Source of the DNA: JBEBVQ01 sp037190845
GTDB lineage: Bacteria > Bacteroidota > Bacteroidia > Chitinophagales > Chitinophagaceae
NCBI GenBank assembly: GCA_037190845.1
Contig: JBBCJI010000019.1
Span: forward strand, 62,001-126,000
Length of the DNA stretch: 64,000 nucleotides
Direction: 5' to 3'
Part shown: piece after piece, positions 1 through 8,832 of the stretch
Numbering within the stretch: the first letter of the stretch is position 1
Layout of the letters: every line of letters starts with the position of its first letter
Translations under genes and position numbers: made by a program
Notes under the pieces: model-generated
Seen by the model: only the letters and a program-made list of their open reading frames with translations
What the model was told of the DNA's origin: nothing
The model's database searches: none

Positions 1-210
1 CGCAATGGCGCTGTCTGTTTCGCCCGAGACAAGCACATCCCCGCCTCTTTCAAGATCATAAACAATATTAGTCGTATCCAGGCTGTAGTCGCCGTAATAC
101 TCCCTGCCTGACGGATATACAGCATCCGGCTCATGTGAAGTACAACCGAAAAAGTATAAAATCGGGAACAGTATAAGAATATGAGGTTTCAGAGGCATAC
201 CGGCCGCCAT
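1..210 (-). CDS. Partial lipoprotein (N-terminus only)
   Basis: Seen: reading leftward from an ATG at 210 (second in-frame ATG at 198) the frame stays open to the window edge. It encodes a hydrophobic signal segment ending in the lipobox LYFFGC, then a region rich in Gly, Tyr and Asp. The start at 198 (MPLKPHILIL) looks more like a normal lipoprotein signal; the start at 210 adds four residues and has GGTGG a few bases upstream. Inference: a membrane-anchored lipoprotein processed by signal peptidase II. The visible mature part is too short to assign a domain. Confidence 0.6.
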   Translation of the reverse strand, partial: MAAGMPLKPHILILFPILYFFGCTSHEPDAVYPSGREYYGDYSLDTTNIVYDLERGGDVLVSGETDSAIA

Positions 211-415
211 TGATCCACCAAGATACGTCAGGATTTACTTACTGTCCGGCAGAAGAATGATAAACAAGTGAATTCACCTGTTTTTGAGAAATCAGGTATG
301 CGTTTACATCCAATTCACAATCAGGAAATCTATTTTTGAGGGAAGCTGAATATACAGGATCCTGAAAGCTTACCCAATCTACCCGTTTATATTTTCTAAT
401 CTTAAAACAGAAAAA

Positions 416-901
416 ATGATCAAAACAAAAATCATTATTCTTGGCTGTTGTCTTTTGGGCTGGGGCCATTCTGACGCCTGCGCACAAAGCAATGCAGTCG
501 CTGCAGGCGGCGATCATACGGGAGCGGGCGGCACGGTGAGCTACTCTCTGGGACAGATCGCATATGCTTCGTTTTCGGGAAACACCGGCACAGCGGCACA
601 AGGCTTACAGCAGCCTTACCGTATCACAGTGCAAAGTGTGGCCGATTATAACCGGTCATTACCGGAGATCACCGCTTTCCCCAACCCTGCCGGAGATATG
701 GTATGGCTGCAGACAGGTCCGGGGGATCATGCGGCATTACAGTATCTGCTGTACGATGTACAGGGCAAGGCGCTTGCATCCGCCTTCATAGAGCCGGGCA
801 TTACACAAGTGCCGTTAGGCACGCTTCCGAATGCCGTTTATTTCCTGAAAGTCTTTAATACACACCAAACTAAAATATTTAAAATCACAAAAAACAAATA
901 A
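416..901 (+). CDS. Secreted protein with C-terminal T9SS type A sorting domain
   Basis: A 161-residue protein. Seen: a signal peptide over residues 1-24 ending CAQ, a short Gly/Ala-rich middle, and a C-terminal domain beginning at about residue 83 with the FPNPAGD motif and ending in beta-strand-rich NAVYFLKVF...FKITKNK. Established: this pattern is the type A C-terminal domain that directs cargo to the type IX secretion system, whose PorU and PorV components are encoded at 20.4-25.5 kb. The mature part is so short that it is mainly signal plus sorting domain, so the role is unknown. The next gene starts one base after the stop, so the two are probably co-transcribed. Confidence 0.8.
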   Translation: MIKTKIIILGCCLLGWGHSDACAQSNAVAAGGDHTGAGGTVSYSLGQIAYASFSGNTGTAAQGLQQPYRITVQSVADYNRSLPEITAFPNPAGDMVWLQTGPGDHAALQYLLYDVQGKALASAFIEPGITQVPLGTLPNAVYFLKVFNTHQTKIFKITKNK

Positions 902-902
902 T

Positions 903-1937
903 ATGAAATACATATACCTATGTCTGAGCATGTTAGTATTTATCGGAACCGGGTGGGCGCAGGCGCCGCAGCAAATGAGTTACCAGGCCGTATTGCGCGA
1001 TGCAAACGATGAGCTTATTACCAATGCACCTGTATCAATGAGGATCAGTATTCTGCAGGGTAATGTGATCGGCACGGCTGTTTATACAGAGACCCAGCAG
1101 ACTAATACCAATGCCAACGGATTGGCAACTATTGAAGTGGGCGCAGGAACGGTAGTAACAGGCAGCTTCAATACAATAGACTGGTCGCAGGGACCTTATT
1201 TTATTAAAACAGAGACTGATCCATCGGGAGGAACCAATTATAGTATTACCGGTACGCAACAATTGTTAAGTGTACCATTTGCACTCTATGCAGCAACAGC
1301 AGGTAATGGTACTGCCGGCCCCAAGGGCGATAAAGGTGACCAAGGCGATAAAGGAGACAAGGGAGACAAAGGTGATCCGGGATCTGCCGGAAGCGGAACA
1401 GTATATAGTGTAGGAGATACGCTTAAAGGAGGCATTGTATTTTATGTATATGACGGAGGCAGGCACGGTCTTATTGCTGCCCTGGCAGATCATGACTCTT
1501 CGGTGATGTGGAAGAATCCGGCTTCCACTACTCCGAATACCTTTCCCTGGGTCGCCTCCTTTGCGAACGGAATAGAGGCAGGGAGAGCAAACACAGCCCA
1601 GATCATTGCTACGCATACGGCTACACAGTCGCTGGGAGACAAGCAGATGAATGCAGCCAGAGCCTGCAACGAATATGCTGTTACCTGGAAGGGGGTGACT
1701 TATTCCGGATGGTATCTGCCCTCTCTTCATGAGTTACAACTACTATATACAAACAGGTCCGTGGTAGGAGGATTTCAAACGTCATCTGTTACCACAGATA
1801 TATATTGCAGCTCTACTGCGATGCCGGATAACCAATTTAATATCCGGACAGTAAACTTTGCGGACAACGGATCGGCATCCCAGACGGGTACAGGAAAAAA
1901 CTTTAAGTGTCGGGTACGTCCTATTTGTTCTTTCTGA
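903..1937 (+). CDS. Secreted collagen-like repeat protein with C-terminal DUF1566-like domain
   Basis: 344 residues. Seen: signal peptide 1-20 (cleavage near GWAQ), an N-terminal beta domain of the kind found in many Bacteroidota surface proteins (SYQAVLRDAN), nine uninterrupted Gly-X-Y triplets at about 139-165 (GPKGDKGDQGDKGDKG and on), and a C-terminal region (about 170-344) with GGIVFYVYDGG, GWYLPSLHELQLLY and CRVRPI, characteristic of DUF1566/Fib-succ-type lectin-like domains. Inference: a cell-surface or secreted protein with a short collagen-like trimerising stalk. It starts one base after the preceding stop, indicating an operon. Ligand unknown. Confidence 0.8.
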   Translation: MKYIYLCLSMLVFIGTGWAQAPQQMSYQAVLRDANDELITNAPVSMRISILQGNVIGTAVYTETQQTNTNANGLATIEVGAGTVVTGSFNTIDWSQGPYFIKTETDPSGGTNYSITGTQQLLSVPFALYAATAGNGTAGPKGDKGDQGDKGDKGDKGDPGSAGSGTVYSVGDTLKGGIVFYVYDGGRHGLIAALADHDSSVMWKNPASTTPNTFPWVASFANGIEAGRANTAQIIATHTATQSLGDKQMNAARACNEYAVTWKGVTYSGWYLPSLHELQLLYTNRSVVGGFQTSSVTTDIYCSSTAMPDNQFNIRTVNFADNGSASQTGTGKNFKCRVRPICSF

Positions 1938-2062
1938 TCCGTTGTATAATTTTTCCGAACTGATTCTTCATTGGTAAAAATCCGGGTATGACAACAGCAT
2001 AGTACTGGTTTTGCATATCCGGATTATCCATATTTTATGCATCACGCTTAATATACCCTGTC

Positions 2063-2122
2063 ATGCAACGAGTATTTCTCAGTTTTTTGCTTTTGTCCTG
2101 TATTGCTGCTACTGCAGCGTAG
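2063..2122 (+). other. Orphaned signal peptide ending in an in-frame TAG
   Basis: Seen: ATG at 2063 opens a 19-codon frame encoding a canonical signal peptide (MQRVFLSFLLLSCIAATAA) and stops at TAG 2120-2122. The same frame continues without another stop into the 1170-residue protein that follows. Restoring TAG to CAG would give ...ATAA-Q-EEFDT, a textbook signal peptidase I site with Gln at +1. Inference: a C-to-T nonsense mutation (or sequence error) separates the signal peptide from its mature protein. Confidence 0.75.
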
Positions 2123-2137
2123 GAGGAGTTTGATACC

Positions 2138-5100
2138 GTGAAAAATTCCGGATCAGCAGGGTACATTTCTTTTATCGAAAATAAAAAACAGTGGGCGCCG
2201 GAGATCAGGTACAAGACCGAGCTCCCGGCAGGTGCGGTATTCATTACCGATCAGGGGTTCGTATATCATTTCATAAACCAGGAAGATCTGTCACGTATCC
2301 ATAAACATGTTACTGAGGGAAAGGATGTCAGTGGAGAAACGGTACGGCACCATGCTTATAAAGTCAGCTTTACCGGTGGCCGTACCGGTATTCATTATCA
2401 GCCATCTGCCAGAAAACCGTTTTATCACAACTATTTTACAGGCAACGATCCATCGCGGTGGGCAGGCCGGGCAGGGATATATGACAGTCTTCTGATGAAG
2501 GATATATATACCGGCATTGACATGGCAGTACGGATGGGAGACGACGGTACATTAAAGTATGATCTGATCGTTGCACCAGGAGCCGATCCGTCCGGGATTG
2601 TATTGTCTTTTGAAGGCGTACAGCCAAAGCTTGCGGCAAACGGCGACCTGCTGATCACTACCTCTGTAAATAAAATAACCGAAAAGGCTCCATATTGCTA
2701 TCAAATAGTGAATGGCCGTAGAATAACCGTTAAAAGCAGGTACCGGCTTGAGGGTAAGCATCTTTCTTTCGACTTTCCGGATGGTTATGATACCAATCAT
2801 ACACTCATCATAGATCCCGAGTTGGTATTCTCCACATACAGCGGCGCCACCGGAGGACATCATTACGGGCAAAGTGCCACGTACGACAGTAAAGGGAATA
2901 TGTATGTCGGCGCACTGAGCGTTTCTACAGGATGGCCGGTAACGCTCGGTGCATTCCGCGCTACCGGTGCGGGCAGCGCTACCGCCACTATCAGTAAGTA
3001 TACGCCTGATGGCAGGAGTCTGCTGTATGCTACCTATTACGGCGGCAGCGGCAGCGCAGACGTACCGAATACCATGAGGGTAAACAGTAAGGATGAGCTG
3101 GTAATTGCAGGCGCCACTAACTCTACGGATCTCGCCGTTACACCCGGAGCATTTGATCCGGCATTCAACGGAGGATCATCTGACCTGTTTATCGCCCACT
3201 TTACGGAAGACGGTGCAGGATTGATCGGAGCTACTTATGCAGGCGGGTCGGGAGAAGATCCCCGGTCGCTGGATGTAGCAGTATCCGGCCCGGCCGCACA
3301 GAACGGCGCACAAAGCAGCAGCCCCTGCGAGATCATATTTGATGGGGCAGACAATATATGGGTGGTCAGCAATACTAATTCTGCAGACTTTCCCGTCACG
3401 GGCAATGCCCTGCAGTCATCTATCGGCGGAGGATTCGATGCAGTATTGTTTCAACTGGACCCAACCTGTTCCGTATTGAAATACGGCACTTACCTGGGAG
3501 GTCAATCCGATGATGCAGCATTTAATATTGTCTTCAACCAGGCAGGGAATATCATACTTTGCGGAGGTACAAAAAGCGATGACTTCCCTGTTACCGCAGG
3601 TACGCTGTATACAACCCGGCCGGGAGGCACATGGGACGGGTTTGTCTCTGTAATAGATACAACAGCACACAGTCTGCTCCATTCTACATTTATAGGAACC
3701 GCAGGCACAGATAATGCAGTAAAACTGCAGGTAGATTGCGACGGTCATATCTATGTGCTTGGCCGTTATGTCTATGGCGTTACGGATTATCCGTTTTCAC
3801 CCGGAGTCTGGATGTGGCCGTCAGCTGATGTTTTTATCACAAAACTGGCGCCTGATCTGTCAGCGTCCCTTCTGTCGACCGTACTGGGACGAACAAGGGT
3901 TCAGGGGCCGTATGACGGGTATTACCCTACTGCCTTTATGCTGGATGGATGTGGGCGTAGTTATGTTTCCGGTATAGCCGTATACCCGTTCCCCGGAATG
4001 CCGGCAACTCCGGATGCATTGGACGATGTGCAAAAAAAATTCTGGTTCTGTGTTTTGGATAAAGATTTCAGCACACTGCAATATGCCAGCTATTTTGGTG
4101 AACGGGGAGGCGATGAGCATATTCACTCCGGCACATCCCGTTTCGATCCGGCAGGCTATCTCTATCATACGTTATGTACGGCAAATTCCGGTTTCCCGGT
4201 TACACAGGGAAGCTGGTCTCCTTCAAAAAGAAACAATACAAGCCGCAATGATGCAGTCAGTTTTAAAATCGATTTCCATATCCCCGATATATCAGTTGAA
4301 GCCATAGGCTCCGGGGGAGCCAACGACAGCGCTCCACATTGTGTCCGCGGATGTAAGCCGGGCTATTTCAGATTTACACGCCGGCAGGCAGACAGCACTC
4401 CTTTTACAGTATATTATACAATAGGCGGATCTGCCGTCAATGGAACTGATTACCAGCAGATACCGGACAGCATTGTTATTCCCTCCAATGACAGCGTTGC
4501 GCTGCTGCCCCTTACCCCTCTTCATGTTCCTGCTCCGACAGGCGTAAGAGACGTCACAATCAGCCTGCTCGATATTTGTAAATGTCCGGATAAGACAACT
4601 GCCGGATTGATCATCTACGACTCCCTGTACCTGACAATACTCACACCGCCGGATACGGTCTGTCCGGGTACGCAGCTCACTATAGAAGCCGATATAGACA
4701 GTTCTCTTTATTACGAATGGCAACCTGAAACGCTTATTCCGGGACCTTATCCGTTGGGGACCGTCATTCATCCTGTTCCGGAAGCCACCACTACCTATAC
4801 CATCACTGCTGTACAACGTGATGCTCCGGCAACCTGCCCGCCGCGGCGGCAAAGCTACCGCGTAACGGTTGAGCCCTATCCCACGCTCCAATTATCCCCG
4901 CAGGACACCAGCCTGTGCCTCTATGGCAACGACTCTCTCCCGCTTATGGTAAAAGCTATACCGGATGCAACCGGTTATCGCTATCTGTGGACTCCCGATA
5001 CGTATCTGCGGGACCGGTATAGCCCGGAAAATAAATTTTCCGCACCACCGGGTACATATGTACGTTACGTGGAAGTGGCTACACCCGCTGCCGGCTGTAC

Positions 5101-5650
5101 AACAAAAGACAGTATCATAATCCGTATACTGGCAGCATCAGATTTCACTACAGTCAGCCCGCAGGATACTACCATAGATTACGGCGAAGAAGTATTGCTG
5201 GAATCGCACGGGCCGGCTATAAGCTGGTTATGGACACCAGCCGCATATCTCAGCGATCCTGCTGGCCCAGCGCCGGTATCGCGTCCGTTGGAATCCGTCA
5301 CCTATCTGCTGGTCACCACCGATCCGCGGGGATGCGTAGATACATCGGAAGTGAATATACACGTAAAATACACCTCCCGCGCATTTATCCCCACGGCATT
5401 CTCTCCGAATGGCGACGGGATCAATGATCAATTCCGTATCGGGGGTATTGTTTTCGAAAAATTAATCTTTTTCCGGGTATTCAACCGTTTCGGGCAGCAG
5501 GTATTCTTTACTGCAGATCCGTTAAAAGGATGGGATGGCAGCTGCAACGGCGCACAATGTGACGCAGGCAGCTACTACTATATCGCCCAGCTTTCGCTCC
5601 CCACGGGTGAACGTATCAATCTGAAAGGAGACGTAACCTTATTAAGATAA
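2138..5650 (+). CDS. SBBP-repeat protein with gliding-motility C-terminal (T9SS type B) domain, signal peptide cut off
   Basis: 1170 residues if started at GTG 2138. Seen: an N-terminal domain usual in this family (about 1-230), beta-propeller-type SBBP repeats with recurring YGTYLGGQSDD / FPVTAGT motifs (about 230-700), a Calx-beta-like segment (about 720-800), Ig/PKD-like segments, and a C-terminal domain opening FIPTAFSPNGDGINDQF. Established: the last is the gliding-motility-associated type B sorting domain used by T9SS. The true N-terminus is the signal peptide at 2063, in the same frame but interrupted by TAG at 2120. AGGAGG lies 11 bases before the GTG, so re-initiation is possible, but that product would lack an export signal. 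Probably a very young pseudogene, or a readthrough case. Confidence 0.75.
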   Translation: MKNSGSAGYISFIENKKQWAPEIRYKTELPAGAVFITDQGFVYHFINQEDLSRIHKHVTEGKDVSGETVRHHAYKVSFTGGRTGIHYQPSARKPFYHNYFTGNDPSRWAGRAGIYDSLLMKDIYTGIDMAVRMGDDGTLKYDLIVAPGADPSGIVLSFEGVQPKLAANGDLLITTSVNKITEKAPYCYQIVNGRRITVKSRYRLEGKHLSFDFPDGYDTNHTLIIDPELVFSTYSGATGGHHYGQSATYDSKGNMYVGALSVSTGWPVTLGAFRATGAGSATATISKYTPDGRSLLYATYYGGSGSADVPNTMRVNSKDELVIAGATNSTDLAVTPGAFDPAFNGGSSDLFIAHFTEDGAGLIGATYAGGSGEDPRSLDVAVSGPAAQNGAQSSSPCEIIFDGADNIWVVSNTNSADFPVTGNALQSSIGGGFDAVLFQLDPTCSVLKYGTYLGGQSDDAAFNIVFNQAGNIILCGGTKSDDFPVTAGTLYTTRPGGTWDGFVSVIDTTAHSLLHSTFIGTAGTDNAVKLQVDCDGHIYVLGRYVYGVTDYPFSPGVWMWPSADVFITKLAPDLSASLLSTVLGRTRVQGPYDGYYPTAFMLDGCGRSYVSGIAVYPFPGMPATPDALDDVQKKFWFCVLDKDFSTLQYASYFGERGGDEHIHSGTSRFDPAGYLYHTLCTANSGFPVTQGSWSPSKRNNTSRNDAVSFKIDFHIPDISVEAIGSGGANDSAPHCVRGCKPGYFRFTRRQADSTPFTVYYTIGGSAVNGTDYQQIPDSIVIPSNDSVALLPLTPLHVPAPTGVRDVTISLLDICKCPDKTTAGLIIYDSLYLTILTPPDTVCPGTQLTIEADIDSSLYYEWQPETLIPGPYPLGTVIHPVPEATTTYTITAVQRDAPATCPPRRQSYRVTVEPYPTLQLSPQDTSLCLYGNDSLPLMVKAIPDATGYRYLWTPDTYLRDRYSPENKFSAPPGTYVRYVEVATPAAGCTTKDSIIIRILAASDFTTVSPQDTTIDYGEEVLLESHGPAISWLWTPAAYLSDPAGPAPVSRPLESVTYLLVTTDPRGCVDTSEVNIHVKYTSRAFIPTAFSPNGDGINDQFRIGGIVFEKLIFFRVFNRFGQQVFFTADPLKGWDGSCNGAQCDAGSYYYIAQLSLPTGERINLKGDVTLLR

Positions 5651-5707
5651 CCCCTTAAAAGTCAGCTGCTCTTGTGAGATCAGGGGTCCTGCTGCCAGCA
5701 GGTATAT

Positions 5708-6109
5708 TTACTCCGCAGCATTTTCAAAATAATCAATGAGCTGCATCAGTTCGTTATCAGTAAGATGCGGGAAAGGTGTCATAGTAGACTTATTCCATTT
5801 TTCGTATAATGACCGGGCATAAGGATCTCCGGAACGTATAAACTCAGGGCTGTTTTTAATAAAGGCCTTTAGTCTCGCCGTGTCATTATTCCAACGTGCC
5901 AGAGACCCTTCAAGCGCCGGCCCCATTTTGTCCTTCTTAACAGAATGACAAATAGCACAGTTATCCACAAAAAGCTTCTTCCCTCCTGTAAGCCGCGGGA
6001 CAGCCACTTCCACCGGTCTCTCATGCACATCAGATGCATTATTACAAGCGTGCAGTATCAGCATGACTGATGCGAGTATTGCTGCACAATACTTCTTTCT
6101 TTTCATCAT
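5708..6109 (-). CDS. Small c-type cytochrome lipoprotein
   Basis: About 134 residues from the tandem ATGs at 6109/6106. The open frame reaches 6151, but the lysine-rich MMKRKKY start precedes a clean lipoprotein signal with lipobox LILHAC. Seen: a single haem-binding CAICH motif, a following KMGPALEG segment, and a candidate distal Met ligand in STMTPFPHLTD before the terminal helix NELMQLIDYFEN. Established: class I monohaem cytochrome c fold, periplasmic electron carrier. Inference: membrane-anchored by its lipid; the redox partner is not evident from the neighbours. It lies just downstream of lepB on the same strand (gap about 45 bases). Confidence 0.8.
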   Translation of the reverse strand: MMKRKKYCAAILASVMLILHACNNASDVHERPVEVAVPRLTGGKKLFVDNCAICHSVKKDKMGPALEGSLARWNNDTARLKAFIKNSPEFIRSGDPYARSLYEKWNKSTMTPFPHLTDNELMQLIDYFENAAE

Positions 6110-6154
6110 TACTCCAACTTCAACAGACAGGCAGAAACCTGATGCAAACAATTA

Positions 6155-7351
6155 TTATTTTTCGAGTGTCTCTATATTCCGGAACAGGCGGCTCCATCGC
6201 AGATCAAAAAGATTTTTACCATAGCTCAGCCACACAAACCAGGCCTTACCTACAATATGATCCTCCGGAACAAAGCCCCAATAACGGGAGTCTGAAGACT
6301 GGTGGCGGTTGTCTCCCATCATCCAGTAATAATTCATTTTGAATGTATAAGTACTTACCGGCTGGTTGTTAATGAAAACCTGTCCGTCGCGCACGTCCAG
6401 CTCATTCCCCTCATAACGGTTAATAACCCGGTGATATAAAGAAATGTTTTCCGGAGTAAGCTGTACCGTAGCACCTTTTTTCGGCACCACCAGCGGACCA
6501 AAATTATCACGGTTCCAACGGAAGCGCAGCGGGTCAAGCGGAAAACCTACATCCATGGAAATATCATCTTTCGGAAATACGAAAGGTGTGACCAACGTTA
6601 CACCTGAAACCTGCCGTACGATATTCACCTTATCATTGGGAATATTGTATATCTGGTTGCGGCTCATATCCTGTCCGATATAGTCAATACTGTGCTCCTC
6701 CATAAATTCTTCACTAAATGCGGGAATGGTCATCGCAACCTTATGAAACATTTTCGCATGTGGGAATACCTTCGCCTGTTCATCGTTTACATAAACGACC
6801 CCGTCGCGGATCTCCAGCTTATCGCCGGGTATGGCCATACAGCGTTTGATGTAATTTTCCTTTTTATCCACCGGGCGGGTAATGATCTCATGCCGGGCAA
6901 GGATATTAGCCCTGCCTTCACGCAGGCAGGCCATATGATAATCTTCCTCCGGCCGGTCTGCCATAACAGTATCGCCGTTCGGAAAGTTGAACACCACCAC
7001 ATCATATCTTTTAATCTCCCCCAGACCAGGCCAGCGACGGTATTTCCACTGCACTGATTCGGAATATGATTTACCGCCCAGGAATGTATTGTGCACCAGC
7101 GGCACTGACAGCGGCGTCATCGGAGGGCGCGGACCATAGGAAACTTTGCTGACAAACAGAAAATCATTGATGAGCATACTTCCCTCCATAGATCCGGTAG
7201 GTATGGTATATGCTTCTACCAGGAACGTTCTGATCAGGGTAGCTGCCACGATCGCAAAAAGCCCGGCATCAAGCCATTCCCGCCATACAGGCTTTTTCTT
7301 TTTTTCTTTTTTCTGCCCGGCTTCTTTCTTCTTCCAGAATGCAAGTCGCAT
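6155..7351 (-). CDS. lepB: Signal peptidase I
   Basis: 398 residues. Cleaves signal peptides from exported preproteins at the outer face of the inner membrane. Seen: a lysine-rich cytoplasmic N-terminus, one membrane segment (about 27-45), the catalytic-serine box IPTGSMEGSM with Ser54, the catalytic Lys in IKRCMAIPGD (about residue 169), and the C-terminal box MGDNRHQSSDSRYWGFVP. Established: Ser-Lys dyad of the S26 family. It is longer than Escherichia coli LepB because of inserts between the boxes, which is common in Bacteroidota. Essential housekeeping gene. Confidence 0.93.
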   Translation of the reverse strand: MRLAFWKKKEAGQKKEKKKKPVWREWLDAGLFAIVAATLIRTFLVEAYTIPTGSMEGSMLINDFLFVSKVSYGPRPPMTPLSVPLVHNTFLGGKSYSESVQWKYRRWPGLGEIKRYDVVVFNFPNGDTVMADRPEEDYHMACLREGRANILARHEIITRPVDKKENYIKRCMAIPGDKLEIRDGVVYVNDEQAKVFPHAKMFHKVAMTIPAFSEEFMEEHSIDYIGQDMSRNQIYNIPNDKVNIVRQVSGVTLVTPFVFPKDDISMDVGFPLDPLRFRWNRDNFGPLVVPKKGATVQLTPENISLYHRVINRYEGNELDVRDGQVFINNQPVSTYTFKMNYYWMMGDNRHQSSDSRYWGFVPEDHIVGKAWFVWLSYGKNLFDLRWSRLFRNIETLEK

Positions 7352-7458
7352 AGTATGTGCATAAGATGAGCCTCAAAAGTATAATAAATTTTGCATGGTG
7401 TCGGGGAGGAATTCCACGATGGATTTGTTTTAGGGGATTATTAACAGCCGTTAGGCAA

Positions 7459-8103
7459 TCACGCAGGATTACCCCTACGGTAATATTTACATACCGGCTT
7501 CAATCCGCAGATATCACATTTGGGGCTGCGCGCCAGACATATATACCGGCCATGCAGGATCAGCCAGTGATGAGCAATATGGATCAACTCCGGGGGGATA
7601 AAAGACACAAGCTGCTTCTCGGCCTGCAAAGGATTCTTTGCATTTACGGTCAAACCGATCCGTGCAGACACGCGGAACACGTGCGTGTCTACGGCCATAT
7701 TGGGCTGATCGTACAGTACTGAAGTGATCACATTGGCCGTCTTCCGTCCTACACCCGGCAATTGCACCAGCTCCTCTACGGTAGCCGGTATTTTACCTCC
7801 GAACTTCTCCATTACCATCTGTGCCATACCGATCAGGTGCTTCGTTTTATTATTGGGATAACTGATGCTCCTGATATAGGGAAACAGTTCTTCCGGTGTG
7901 GCACGGGAAAGGCTTTCCGGATCGGGATAACGGGCAAACAGCGCGGGAGTGGTCATGTTCACCCGCTTATCGGTGCATTGGGCGGAAAGGATTACGGCAA
8001 CCAGCAATTGGTAAGGCGTATCGTATAGCAACTCAGTTTCGGCTTCCGGCATGTTTTGCTGAAACCAGTTGATCACATAAGCATAACGTTCTTTTCTCGT
8101 CAC
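7459..8103 (-). CDS. nth: Endonuclease III (DNA glycosylase/AP lyase)
   Basis: About 214 residues from GTG 8103 (VTRKERYAY). An open frame extends to 8163, but its extra N-terminus is encoded by an intergenic palindrome, so GTG is preferred and gives the normal family length. Seen: helix-hairpin-helix with catalytic Lys (LPGVGRKTANVI), catalytic Asp in VDTHVFRV, and the C-terminal 4Fe-4S loop C-x6-C-x2-C-x5-C (CLARSPKCDICGLKPVC). Established: removes oxidised pyrimidines and nicks abasic sites in base-excision repair. Confidence 0.93.
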   Translation of the reverse strand: MTRKERYAYVINWFQQNMPEAETELLYDTPYQLLVAVILSAQCTDKRVNMTTPALFARYPDPESLSRATPEELFPYIRSISYPNNKTKHLIGMAQMVMEKFGGKIPATVEELVQLPGVGRKTANVITSVLYDQPNMAVDTHVFRVSARIGLTVNAKNPLQAEKQLVSFIPPELIHIAHHWLILHGRYICLARSPKCDICGLKPVCKYYRRGNPA

Positions 8104-8112
8104 AGTTAAGGG

Positions 8113-8178
8113 ATGAAAATTGAAAGGTGAAAATTGAAAGTCAGCTTCATTTTCAACTTTCAATTTTCACCTTTCGAT
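8113..8178. repeat. Intergenic palindrome, AATTGAAA type
   Basis: Perfect 19-bp arms, 8122-8140 and 8157-8175, separated by 16 bases. The arm is built from two copies of GTGAAAATTGAAAG-like words. It sits between the response regulator stop and nth. It is one of several such structures in the left 32 kb (see also 14502, 15621, 17478, 18310, 20320, 30287, 32090). In RNA it would form a long hairpin without an obvious U-tract. Confidence 0.8.
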
Positions 8179-8810
8179 TAAATAAACTTGTTGTCTTTAG
8201 CTGTTTTTATCGCATCCGCTTTACTATGCACATTCAGTTTGTGATAGATATTCTTAATGTGGGATTTTACGGTTTCAAGATCAATGAACAATTCTTCCGC
8301 AATCCTTTTCCTGCTTTTTCCGGTAGCGATCTGCTCAAGTATTTCGGTTTCCCGTCGGGTAAGCGGTGATGCCTCGTTACGCTGGAAGGAGCGGATCACC
8401 ATACGTGCTATATGAGCGCTCATGGGACCTCCTCCGTCCATAACCTCGGCAATCGCACTGATCACCTTTTCATGAGGTGTATTTTTCGTGAGATAACCGG
8501 CCGCGCCGTTTCCCAGAGCACGAAAGATAAGCGTATCCTGCTCATATACGGTAAGTATCAGGATATGCATATCGGGAAGTAGCTTTTTAAGCTTGGGGAG
8601 CGCATCAATACCTGAAAGTCCGGGCAGCTCCACATCAAGCAGCAAAACATCTGCGTCGTCATGTACAATTTTCTTCACAGCATCTTCGTATGACGGATAG
8701 GCACTTACTACCTGATATCCTTCAGTCTGGCCTATCAGGTATGCGTAGCCATTCCGTATTGTTTCGTCATCTTCTATAATGCTCACCCGTATATTCAGAT
8801 CCCTGGTCAT
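8178..8810 (-). CDS. NarL/LuxR-family response regulator
   Basis: 210 residues. Seen: receiver domain 1-125 with acidic pocket IIEDDE, phospho-acceptor Asp near residue 58 in LLLDVELPG, switch Thr in ILTVYEQ and conserved Lys in YLTKNTP; C-terminal LuxR-type helix-turn-helix (LTRRETEILEQIATG through TVKSHIKNIYHKLNVHSK). Established: phosphorylation drives dimerisation and promoter binding. The gene lies 22 bases downstream of a large hybrid-type sensor kinase on the same strand and is surely its partner. Target genes unknown; the divergent TonB-receptor-like gene at 12056 is a candidate. Confidence 0.92.
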   Translation of the reverse strand: MTRDLNIRVSIIEDDETIRNGYAYLIGQTEGYQVVSAYPSYEDAVKKIVHDDADVLLLDVELPGLSGIDALPKLKKLLPDMHILILTVYEQDTLIFRALGNGAAGYLTKNTPHEKVISAIAEVMDGGGPMSAHIARMVIRSFQRNEASPLTRRETEILEQIATGKSRKRIAEELFIDLETVKSHIKNIYHKLNVHSKADAIKTAKDNKFI

Positions 8811-8832
8811 AATGGCGTGTTACATTGTATCG

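Noticed and set aside
4292..4891. 199-codon leftward frame inside the SBBP protein
   Set aside because: Shadow frame; Arg- and Cys-rich product with no domain.
8113..8163. Longer N-terminus of endonuclease III
   Set aside because: Encoded by an intergenic palindrome; GTG 8103 gives the normal length.
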